A stretch of DNA of 64,000 nucleotides from Simplicispira lacusdiani. GTDB taxonomy: Bacteria > Pseudomonadota > Gammaproteobacteria > Burkholderiales > Burkholderiaceae_C. Position 1 is the first letter of the stretch. Every line of letters starts with the position of its first letter. The position numbers and the translations under genes are program-made. The stretch is from the NCBI RefSeq assembly GCF_003604195.1, contig NZ_QXGR01000002.1:352684-416683 (forward strand). The letters run 5' to 3'. Below the pieces are notes generated by a model that was given only the letters and a program-made list of their open reading frames with translations, had not been told where the DNA came from and did not search any database. Positions 49,640 to 64,000 of the stretch are shown here, one piece after another.

Positions 49640-51061
49640 TCAGGCGGGCGCTTTCTGCAGCAGGGCGTAGAAGAAACCGTCATGTTCACCCGGACGATTG
49701 TCCGGGACACCCTTCCCGTTGTCGCCCATGCCAGGCAACAAATGCCCCGGCGAGGGCAGCAGACGCGCGTCAGTGTTGTGCGCAAGAAACGCCTGCACCT
49801 GCGCATCGCCCTCGGCGCGGAACACCGAACAGGTGCAGTAGAGCAGACGCCCGCCCGGACGCAGCAGCGGCCAGAGGGTGGCCAGCAGGTGCGCCTGGAT
49901 GGCGGCGAGCTGAGCGATGTCGCTCTCGCGGCGCAGCCAGCGCACATCGGGATGGCGGCGCACGATGCCCGAGGCCGTGCAAGGCGCATCGAGCAGGATG
50001 GCGTCGAACAGCTCGCCATCGCAATGCGGGTGCCACCAGTCCTGCGGGCGACCGGCATCCGCCGCCAGCACCTGGGCCCGCAGCCCCAGCCGGGCCAACG
50101 TGCCATGGATGCGCTCGCAGCGCTCGGGGTCCACGTCCAGCGCGGTCACCTGCAGCGCCGCCTGCGGGCCGGCCCATTCCAGCAGGTGGGCCGTCTTGCC
50201 GCCGGGCGCAGCGCAAGCGTCCAGCACCCGCGCCCCGGGGCCGAGGCCGGCGCCCGACAGCAGCAGCGGTGCCGCCATCTGCGCGGCCGCGTCCTGCACC
50301 GAAACCACGCCCTCGGCAAAGCCGGGCAGCTCCTGCACGGGCAAGGCTCGGTTCAGCACCAGGCCATCATCGCCCACCGGTTTCGCTTCACAATTGATAG
50401 CTGCCAGCGCTTGCTGGTAAAGCGTTGGTGTCGATTTTTGCTTATTAACCCGCAGTACCATGGGCGCCTGGCGGTTGTTGGCCTGCAGGATCTGCTGCCA
50501 GTGCCGAGGGTGGTCCTGCCGCAGCCTGCGCACCCACCAGCGGGGGTGGTTCCAGAGCGCCTGCTCGTCGTCCTGCACCGCCAGCAGCAGCGCTTCGCGT
50601 TCGCGCAGGAAGCGGCGCAGGCAAGCATTGATGAAGGCGGCCTGCGTGCGCGTGGCGGAGTGCCCCTTGGCGGCCTCGACAGCCTGGTTCACCAGGGTGA
50701 AGGACTCATAGGGCGGCTGCTCGGGGCCGCACACCAGGGCCAGCGCGCTGCACAGCAAGGCATCGGCGGCGGGTGCGGGCTTGCGCGGCGCCAGCTGCTG
50801 GCGCAAGGCCTCGGCCAGACCGAGGTGGCGCAGCACGTGGAACAGCAAGGCCTGCACGCCCGGACGCTGGGCGGCGGGGACGGCGTCGAGCACCGCGGTG
50901 CCCGAGCGCCCGGCGCGGATGTCCTGCAACGCGCGGGCCACGCCCTGCAGCAGGCGCGACAACGCCACGCTCTGCCCCGGAACGGCGCCTGCGCCTTCGC
51001 CCGCGCGCGGTGGCTCGGCGGACGGACGTGCGCGGTGCTTGCGGGGGGGCTGGTGGCTCAT
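49640..51061 (-). CDS. rsmB: 16S rRNA (cytosine-967 C5)-methyltransferase RsmB
   Basis: It methylates C967 of 16S rRNA with SAM. The 473-residue protein has a NusB-like N-terminal domain (ALSRLLQGVARALQDI, LVNQAVEAAKGHSATRTQAA, FINACLRRFLRERE) and the Rossmann core: VLDACAAPGGKTAHLLE (SAM), ILLDAPCTASGIVRRHPD with the motif IV Cys and YCTCSVFRAEGD with the catalytic motif VI Cys. Residues about 204-226, in the short region before VQELPGFAEGVVSVQDAAAQ, are encoded by a family-1 repeat although total length seems normal. The ATG at 51061 overlaps the lemA stop (ATGA). Confidence 0.94.
   Translation of the reverse strand: MSHQPPRKHRARPSAEPPRAGEGAGAVPGQSVALSRLLQGVARALQDIRAGRSGTAVLDAVPAAQRPGVQALLFHVLRHLGLAEALRQQLAPRKPAPAADALLCSALALVCGPEQPPYESFTLVNQAVEAAKGHSATRTQAAFINACLRRFLREREALLLAVQDDEQALWNHPRWWVRRLRQDHPRHWQQILQANNRQAPMVLRVNKQKSTPTLYQQALAAINCEAKPVGDDGLVLNRALPVQELPGFAEGVVSVQDAAAQMAAPLLLSGAGLGPGARVLDACAAPGGKTAHLLEWAGPQAALQVTALDVDPERCERIHGTLARLGLRAQVLAADAGRPQDWWHPHCDGELFDAILLDAPCTASGIVRRHPDVRWLRRESDIAQLAAIQAHLLATLWPLLRPGGRLLYCTCSVFRAEGDAQVQAFLAHNTDARLLPSPGHLLPGMGDNGKGVPDNRPGEHDGFFYALLQKAPA
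50384..50449 (+). repeat. Family-1 palindromic repeat, in-frame copy inside rsmB
   Basis: GCTTCACAATTGATAGCTGC, CAGCGCTTGCTGGTAAAGCG, TTGGTGTCGATTTTTGCTTA on the plus strand, opposite to the gene. It keeps the intergenic form closely, so it looks recent. Confidence 0.82.
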
Positions 51062-51591
51062 AGGGTGCGTCCCGGTTGGAATCCGTACAGCCAGGCCAGC
51101 CACTTGGCTGGGAACTGGTCGATGGCTTCGTTGTATTGCTGAACGGCGAGGTTGAACCGCTCCAGCGCCTGCGCGCTGGGGGCCTGGTGCTGCTCCAGGT
51201 GTTCCAGCCAGCGCGGCCGTTGCAGCCCGCCCTCGGTGGCCGCTTGCTGCGCTGCCGCGCCCTGCCAGGCGGCTTCAAGCGCGTGGCGCGCCGTGGACAG
51301 CGCTGCGGCGGCCTCGGCCTGCAGAGGCTGGGTGCGCGCCACGGCGAGCGACACCCCCATCTGCATGGTGGCGGCCTGCAGCGCCGTGCGCGCCTGCACC
51401 GGCTCGCCCGGAACCACCGCCAGCGACGCCTCGCATTCACCCAGCAGCGCCAGCAGGCGCACGAGGTGGGCATCGAGTGCACTGAAAGCCTGGATCGCCG
51501 CCGAGCGCAACCGCACCAGACGGTTGTAGGCGCCCACGGCCCAGAACAGCGCCACGGCCACGACGATCCAGAAGAAAGGCGATGCAAACAT
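51058..51591 (-). CDS. LemA family protein
   Basis: This 177-residue protein has one N-terminal membrane helix (FFWIVVAVALFWAVGAY) followed by NRLVRLRSAAIQAFSALDAH, the LemA signature, a long helical bundle, and a C-terminal RFNLAVQQYNEAIDQFPAKW that is diagnostic of the family. The N-terminus faces out and the helical bundle is cytosolic or periplasmic depending on orientation; function is unknown. It heads the lemA-rsmB-DUF4390-ntrY-regulator run, with 4-base overlaps at most joints, 120 bp after the rpoC terminator. Confidence 0.93.
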   Translation of the reverse strand: MFASPFFWIVVAVALFWAVGAYNRLVRLRSAAIQAFSALDAHLVRLLALLGECEASLAVVPGEPVQARTALQAATMQMGVSLAVARTQPLQAEAAAALSTARHALEAAWQGAAAQQAATEGGLQRPRWLEHLEQHQAPSAQALERFNLAVQQYNEAIDQFPAKWLAWLYGFQPGRTL

Positions 51592-51645
51592 GCGCGGGTC
51601 GGAGCCCGGTGCGGCCGGGCGGCGTCAGAAAAAGGCAGTGTCCAT

Positions 51646-51690
51646 GAAAAACGCTCCCGGCCTGCCCTTGTTCAGACAGACCGGGAGCGT
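51646..51690 (-). terminator. Rho-independent terminator of the rpoBC operon
   Basis: ACGCTCCCGG (51651-51660) pairs perfectly with CCGGGAGCGT (51681-51690). On the minus strand the stem is followed by TTTTC. It lies 20 bp after the rpoC stop. Confidence 0.9.
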
Positions 51691-51710
51691 GGCGCGATCA
51701 ACCCGAAGGA

Positions 51711-55943
<4,233 letters not shown>

Positions 55944-55964
55944 AGGACTCTTTCCCTTTTCGAA

Positions 55965-60077
<4,113 letters not shown>

Positions 60078-60327
60078 GAGATCTCCGGGCAAAGACTTGA
60101 GTCCTGGGTCTGCGACGACTGACCCGCGGGCGGCACCCTGCGGGCTTGGCGGTTGGCCACTACCAACCATGGCGGACGGCGATGCGTTGCACATCGCCCG
60201 AACCAAGGTATCTTCTGCTGTCGGGTTCGTCAGAAGACACTTGAAAACTGGCCGGCGCCCACCATTGACCATGGCCTCCGGGGCATTGCTCCAAACCAGT
60301 TTTCAGGTGCGCTCTGGAAGCGCCAAA

Positions 60328-60357
60328 GGCTGGAGGCCCTGCGAGGACGCTCCAGCC
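60328..60357 (-). terminator. Attenuator-like hairpin between rplL and rpoB
   Basis: GGCTGGAG (60328-60335) pairs with CTCCAGCC (60350-60357); on the minus strand TTT follows. It lies just past the rplL stop. A partial terminator at this place is known in E. coli, where it sets the ratio of L12 to RNA polymerase; the same job is inferred here. Confidence 0.55.
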
Positions 60358-60373
60358 CTTGAAAGAGACCGAA

Positions 60374-60751
60374 TTACTTGAGTTCGGCCTTGGCGCCGGC
60401 TTCCACCAGCTTCTTGACGGCTGCTTCGGCGTCGGCCTTGGCAATGCCTTCCTTGACGTTCTTGGGAGCGCCGTCCACCAGGTCCTTGGCTTCCTTGAGG
60501 CCCAGACCGGTGATTTCGCGCACTGCCTTGATGACGGACACCTTGTTGGCGCCAGCGTCGGACAGCACCACGTTGAATTCCGTCTTTTCTTCGGCAGCAG
60601 CAGCGCCAGCGCCAGCGCCAGCGGCAGCGGGAGCAGCCATGGCGGCAGCGCTCACGCCAAACTTCTCTTCAATGGCCTTCACCAGGTCATTGAGTTCCAG
60701 AACCGTCATGCTGTCGAGAGCGGTCAGAAATGCGTCTTTATCGAATGCCAT
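60374..60751 (-). CDS. rplL: 50S ribosomal protein L7/L12
   Basis: This 125-residue stalk protein recruits translation GTPases. It has an N-terminal dimerisation helix ([20 protein letters not shown]), an Ala-rich hinge ([20 protein letters not shown]) and a C-terminal domain with [20 protein letters not shown] and [29 protein letters not shown] lies before the ATG. It follows rplJ by 44 bp and is present in several copies per ribosome. Confidence 0.99.
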   Translation of the reverse strand: MAFDKDAFLTALDSMTVLELNDLVKAIEEKFGVSAAAMAAPAAAGAGAGAAAAEEKTEFNVVLSDAGANKVSVIKAVREITGLGLKEAKDLVDGAPKNVKEGIAKADAEAAVKKLVEAGAKAELK

Positions 60752-60795
60752 TTTGATTTCCTAACAATTAGTTAACAGGTCGGTCGGCCGGCTGC

Positions 60796-61302
60796 TCAGG
60801 CAGCAACGGCTTCGCCTTCGCCTTTTTTGGCCGCCAGGGCACCCAGCACCACGGCGGTGCGGGACATCGGCGACATCAGCAAGCCACACAGCTGGGCCAG
60901 CAGCACTTCCTTCGAAGGAATGTTGGCCAGTTGCTTAACGCCGTTGACATCCAGGGCCTTGCCACCGAAAGCGCCACCGCGAATCACCAGCTTGTCGTTG
61001 GTCTTCGCGAAATCGGCCACCACCTTCGCGGCGGCCACGGCGTCTTCGGAGAAGCCATAGATCAGCGGACCGGTCATCTGGTCTGCCACCACGTCAAACT
61101 GGCCGCCAGCCACAGCACGGCGGGCCAGGGTGTTCTTCAGAACACTCAGGCTCACACCCTTGCTGCGTGCGTCAACGCGCAGTTTGGTCATGTCGGCGAC
61201 CGTGATACCACGGTATTCCGCAATCACAAGCGTTTGAGCTTTAGCGGCGAGGCTGGTCACTTCATTGATGACCGCTTCTTTCTCACTGCGATTAAGACTC
61301 AA
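60796..61302 (-). CDS. rplJ: 50S ribosomal protein L10 (TTG start)
   Basis: This 168-residue stalk-base protein holds L7/L12 dimers. It reads [60 protein letters not shown] and a C-terminal L12-binding helix ([20 protein letters not shown]). The start codon is TTG at 61302, with AAGGAG six bases before it; no ATG fits. The weak start and the 231-bp leader both suit autoregulation by L10-L12. Confidence 0.98.
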   Translation of the reverse strand: MSLNRSEKEAVINEVTSLAAKAQTLVIAEYRGITVADMTKLRVDARSKGVSLSVLKNTLARRAVAGGQFDVVADQMTGPLIYGFSEDAVAAAKVVADFAKTNDKLVIRGGAFGGKALDVNGVKQLANIPSKEVLLAQLCGLLMSPMSRTAVVLGALAAKKGEGEAVAA

Positions 61303-61533
61303 GGTCTACTCCTTAAAATGTGCGCTCAAGGCCTGGGCCTCTCACACACGCTCTTGTTGCAGCGACCAACTGTTGAGGAACGGATTCCATCTGCAGCGGG
61401 ATCGCCATCTGCGCTGGCCCCATCGGGATTAAGTACAAGCCAAGGCTTGAACACCAACGGTCTTGGATGGCCCAGCGCACTGCTGCGCCGGCCCACCACC
61501 GAGGCGCCTTGCAGCGCCTCAAGATTCACGCAA
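61303..61533 (-). promoter_or_regulatory. rplJ leader, probable L10 autoregulatory region
   Basis: This 231-bp gap separates rplA from rplJ. It starts with a small hairpin after the rplA stop (GAGGCGC/GCGCCTC, no T run) and ends at the AAGGAG of rplJ. In other bacteria L10-L12 binds this leader to repress translation; the position and length agree, but the specific kink-turn structure was not verified by folding. Confidence 0.5.
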
Positions 61534-62229
61534 TTACGCTGCGATGGTTTGGGTGTCCACGCGAACACCCAGACCCATCGTGGACGACACCGCCACCTTG
61601 CGCAGGTACAGACCCTTGCTGGTTGCGGGCTTGGCCTTGTTCAGCGCTTCGATCAGGGCAGCGAGGTTGCCTTGCAGCTTCTCGTTGTCGAACGAACGGC
61701 GTCCGATCGTGCTGTGCACGATACCGGCCTTGTCGACGCGGAATTGCACCTGACCGGCCTTGGCGTTCTTCACGGCCGTGGCGACATCGGGAGTGACCGT
61801 ACCCACCTTGGGGTTGGGCATCAGGCCGCGCGGGCCGAGAATCTGGCCCAGCGTACCGACGACACGCATCGCATCGGGAGCAGCAATCACCACGTCGAAG
61901 GGCATGTCGCCAGCCTTGACCATGGCAGCCAGATCGTCCATGCCAACCACGTCTGCACCAGCAGCCTTGGCTTCTTCGGCCTTGGCGCCTTGTGCGAACA
62001 CGGCAACACGCGTGGTCTTGCCGGTGCCGTTGGGCAGAACAACAGCGCCGCGAACCACTTGGTCCGACTTCTTGGCATCCACGCCCAGTTGCACGGCAAC
62101 GTCGATCGATTCGTCAAACTTGGCCGTGGCGGCCTCCTTGACGATCACCACGGCTTCAGCGAACGAGTACAGCTTCGTGCTGTCAACCTTGCCCTGCAGG
62201 GCTTTTTGCTTCTTGGTCAGCTTGGCCAT
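61534..62229 (-). CDS. rplA: 50S ribosomal protein L1
   Basis: This 231-residue protein of the L1 stalk has [80 protein letters not shown] and [20 protein letters not shown], all conserved. It also represses the rplKA mRNA in E. coli. Its ATG follows the rplK stop with no gap. Confidence 0.99.
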   Translation of the reverse strand: MAKLTKKQKALQGKVDSTKLYSFAEAVVIVKEAATAKFDESIDVAVQLGVDAKKSDQVVRGAVVLPNGTGKTTRVAVFAQGAKAEEAKAAGADVVGMDDLAAMVKAGDMPFDVVIAAPDAMRVVGTLGQILGPRGLMPNPKVGTVTPDVATAVKNAKAGQVQFRVDKAGIVHSTIGRRSFDNEKLQGNLAALIEALNKAKPATSKGLYLRKVAVSSTMGLGVRVDTQTIAA

Positions 62230-62661
62230 TTACACACCCTCCACCGTCACGCCCATCGAGCGGGCCGAACCAGCAATGGTACGAACGGCAGCGTCGATGC
62301 TGGCAGCGTTCATGTCCTTCATCTTGGTCTTTGCGATTTCTTCCAGCTGAGCGCGGGTGATCTTTCCAACCTTGGTCTTCAAGGCATTGGAAGAACCCTT
62401 CTCCAGCTTGATCGCCTTCTTGATCAGCGTCGTCGCCGGAGGCGTCTTGATGATGAAGGTGAAGCTCTTGTCGGCAAAAGCGGTGATGACCACCGGCAGC
62501 GGCAGACCAGGCTCGACACCTTGGGTCTGCGCATTGAATGCCTTGCAGAACTCCATGATGTTGAGACCGCGCTGGCCCAGTGCGGGACCGATCGGTGGGG
62601 ACGGATTGGCTTTACCAGCAGGCACTTGCAGCTTGATAAAACCGACGATTTTCTTCGCCAT
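62230..62661 (-). CDS. rplK: 50S ribosomal protein L11
   Basis: This 143-residue protein binds the GTPase-associated region of 23S rRNA. It reads [60 protein letters not shown] and [24 protein letters not shown] C-terminus, ending [20 protein letters not shown] precedes the ATG at 62661. Confidence 0.99.
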   Translation of the reverse strand: MAKKIVGFIKLQVPAGKANPSPPIGPALGQRGLNIMEFCKAFNAQTQGVEPGLPLPVVITAFADKSFTFIIKTPPATTLIKKAIKLEKGSSNALKTKVGKITRAQLEEIAKTKMKDMNAASIDAAVRTIAGSARSMGVTVEGV

Positions 62662-62779
62662 GGTTGCTCCTTGCGGGTACTAACGCCTGCTCCAACAGAC
62701 TGGAGGCGGGCTCCCCGGGGTTAACGACTCACTTACTTCCTTCGCACCGAGTCGAAAAGTGCGACATTCCTTGCTTTGC

Positions 62780-63373
62780 TCAGGTCTTTTCGATCTGGCT
62801 GAATTCCAGCTCCACCGGGGTGGAACGGCCGAAGATCATGACGGACACCCGTACACGGCTCTTCTCGTAATTGACGTCTTCCACCGAACCATTGAAGTCA
62901 GTGAACGGACCTTCCTTGACGCGCACCATTTCGCCGACCATGAATTCGATCTTGTGGCGAGGCTTATCAGTGCCTTCCTGCATTTGGCTGACGATCTTCT
63001 GCACTTCGTCTTCGGAGATCGGCGCCGGGCGGTTCTTGGCCCCCCCCACGAAACCGGTCACCTTGTTGGTGTGTTTCACCAAGTGCCAGGTGTCATCGTC
63101 CATGACCATCTCGACGAAAACATAGCCCGGAAACAGGCGGCGCTCGGTGGTCTTGCGACTGCCATTCTTCATCTCGACCACTTCTTCGGTGGGAACGAGA
63201 ATGCGACCAAACTTGTCCTGCATGCCAGAGCGTGCGATGCGCTCGGCGATATTGCGCTCCACGGCCTTCTCCATGCCGGAATAGGCATGAACAATGTACC
63301 AGCGCAGATCGGGGTTGGTAGAAGCCACGCCTCCTGGAGCAGAAGTTCCGCCCGTTTCGACAGTAGCAGTCAT
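62780..63373 (-). CDS. nusG: Transcription termination/antitermination protein NusG
   Basis: This 197-residue protein links RNA polymerase with Rho or the ribosome. After a non-conserved N-terminal tail ([19 protein letters not shown]) comes the NGN domain ([53 protein letters not shown]) and a KOW domain ([40 protein letters not shown]). It starts directly after the secE stop with no gap. Confidence 0.99.
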   Translation of the reverse strand: MTATVETGGTSAPGGVASTNPDLRWYIVHAYSGMEKAVERNIAERIARSGMQDKFGRILVPTEEVVEMKNGSRKTTERRLFPGYVFVEMVMDDDTWHLVKHTNKVTGFVGGAKNRPAPISEDEVQKIVSQMQEGTDKPRHKIEFMVGEMVRVKEGPFTDFNGSVEDVNYEKSRVRVSVMIFGRSTPVELEFSQIEKT

Positions 63374-63757
63374 TTATTTCCTCCAACCCAGAATCAGGTC
63401 ATAAAACACCCACTCAAGGGTCTTGTCGGTCAACCAGAGGAACAGCGCCATGATCACGACGAAAGCAAACACATAGGCCGTCATCTGTAGAGTTTCCTTG
63501 CGGGTCGGCCACACCACCTTCTTGACTTCGCGCCAAGCGTCGCGACCAAAGGCCACAAAACGCTTTCCAGGCTCGGAAATCAGGAATACGCCAGCGGCCG
63601 CAGCCAAACCCACCAAGAGCGCAGCCCACTGGACAACGCCACCCTGCTTGCTCAGCAAATAGAACCCTGCAACAGAACCGATCACCAGCGCCGCCACGGC
63701 GACCAGCTTGGCGATGTCGCCACCAGAACTGACTGTCTCAACTTGTGAAGTGGCCAT
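63374..63757 (-). CDS. secE: Preprotein translocase subunit SecE
   Basis: This 127-residue inner-membrane protein of the SecYEG channel has the three-helix form: AKLVAVAALVIGSVAGFYLL, VVQWAALLVGLAAAAGVFLI and the conserved third helix TAYVFAFVVIMALFLWLTDK, preceded by the amphipathic REVKKVVWPTRKET, the family signature. ATG 63757 has AGGA upstream; an in-frame ATG at 63778 is an alternative. Confidence 0.98.
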   Translation of the reverse strand: MATSQVETVSSGGDIAKLVAVAALVIGSVAGFYLLSKQGGVVQWAALLVGLAAAAGVFLISEPGKRFVAFGRDAWREVKKVVWPTRKETLQMTAYVFAFVVIMALFLWLTDKTLEWVFYDLILGWRK

Positions 63758-63803
63758 TTTGGCTATTTCCTGCTTCATGAACTGGCGCCCACACAAGACA
63801 CCG

Positions 63804-63828
63804 AAGCCCGCCAGATCCTGGCGGGCTT
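63804..63828. terminator. Hairpin between tRNA-Trp and secE
   Basis: An 11-bp perfect stem AAGCCCGCCAG/CTGGCGGGCTT with a 3-base loop. The T-rich tail (TTTGTTTTG) is on the plus strand; on the minus strand, the direction of the operon, only TTCGG follows. It may act as a processing or partial termination site. Confidence 0.5.
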
Positions 63829-63846
63829 TGTTTTGCCACTTTCAGG

Positions 63847-63922
63847 TGGCAGGGGCAGTAGGAATCGAACCTACAACCTTCGGTTTTGGAGACCGACGCT
63901 CTGCCAATTGAGCTATACCCCT
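63847..63922 (-). tRNA. tRNA-Trp (CCA)
   Basis: Minus strand: acceptor AGGGGTA/TGCCCCT, D-arm AGCTCAATTGGCAGAGC, anticodon arm CGGTC-TCCAAAA-CCGAA with anticodon CCA, T-loop GTTCGAT, encoded CCA. It lies between tuf and secE, 8 bp after the tuf stop, the usual arrangement in proteobacteria. Confidence 0.97.
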
Positions 63923-63930
63923 ATGACCAA

Positions 63931-64000
63931 TTACTCGATGATCTTGGCCACGACGCCGGCGCCGACGGTACGGCCGCCTTCACGGATAGCGAAGCGCAGG
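63931..64000 (-). CDS. tuf: Elongation factor Tu, C-terminal end only
   Basis: The last 22 codons before a TAA stop read LRFAIREGGRTVGAGVVAKI then IE, the universally conserved C-terminus of EF-Tu. The rest of the gene lies beyond the end of the window. The link tuf-trnW-secE-nusG supports the identification. Confidence 0.95.
   Translation of the reverse strand, partial: LRFAIREGGRTVGAGVVAKIIE

Overview
This 64 kb window is GC-rich chromosomal DNA from a betaproteobacterium, most likely a member of the Comamonadaceae close to Acidovorax or Alicycliphilus. The evidence is the order tuf-trnW-secE-nusG-rplKAJL-rpoBC on the minus strand, genes typical of Burkholderiales (a DUF3567 protein, a PHA-system protein, an rsmB-DUF4390-ntrY-ntrX-like block) and short AT-richer palindromic repeats of the GCTATTNNATTNNATAGC...AGCGCT type. 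No phage, plasmid, integrase, transposase gene or CRISPR array was seen.

Layout. 1-11.4 kb: the end of a zinc aminopeptidase, a PHA-system protein, a small basic protein, a 270-bp MITE-like element, an acyl-CoA-binding protein divergent from a wax ester synthase/DGAT, a DUF922 protease, an M20 amidohydrolase coupled to a DUF2817 peptidase, a molybdopterin oxidoreductase, an FAH-family enzyme, and DUF3108 and DUF3567 proteins. 11.4-16.9 kb: a minus-strand group suited to low oxygen or NO stress (hemerythrin, nitroreductase, NnrS, B12-dependent class II ribonucleotide reductase). 16.9-28 kb: ChaN, PurU, two LysR regulators, GlcD, and a catabolic run built on an ALDH7/AmaB-type dehydrogenase, a DAO-family oxidase, a ThDP enzyme and a class V aminotransferase. 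28-35.4 kb: a single-chain biotin carboxylase/BCCP/carboxyltransferase and an AMP-ligase, divergent from a TetR regulator and a periplasmic binding protein, with a clear operator-like palindrome between them. 35.4-45.5 kb: threonine aldolase, YggS, pilT - cyclic-nucleotide-binding protein - pilU, a beta-hydroxyacid dehydrogenase, the dolP-diaA/gmhA-yraN block divergent from rsmI, and an Hsp70-like protein. 45.6-46 kb: four tRNA genes (Thr, Gly, Asn, Phe). 46-51.6 kb: a two-component system, DUF4390, rsmB and lemA. 51.7-64 kb: the rpoC-rpoB-rplL-rplJ-rplA-rplK-nusG-secE-trnW-tuf transcription/translation block.

The most interesting layer is non-coding. Two interspersed repeat families thread through these ordinary genes. 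Family 1 is about 60-70 bp and has eleven near-complete copies. It fills the gap at five of the nine convergent gene junctions, and it also lies in frame inside four coding sequences (aminopeptidase, ChaN, the carboxylase and RsmB); three of those copies are read in the same frame and give related peptides. Family 2 is about 100-120 bp and has five copies, each just after a stop codon and always in the same orientation relative to the upstream gene; in yggS it appears to supply the last codons and the stop. A 270-bp element with 33-bp terminal inverted repeats is a third mobile-looking sequence. All family assignments come from reading the sequence and from memory of protein families; no database search or alignment program was run.
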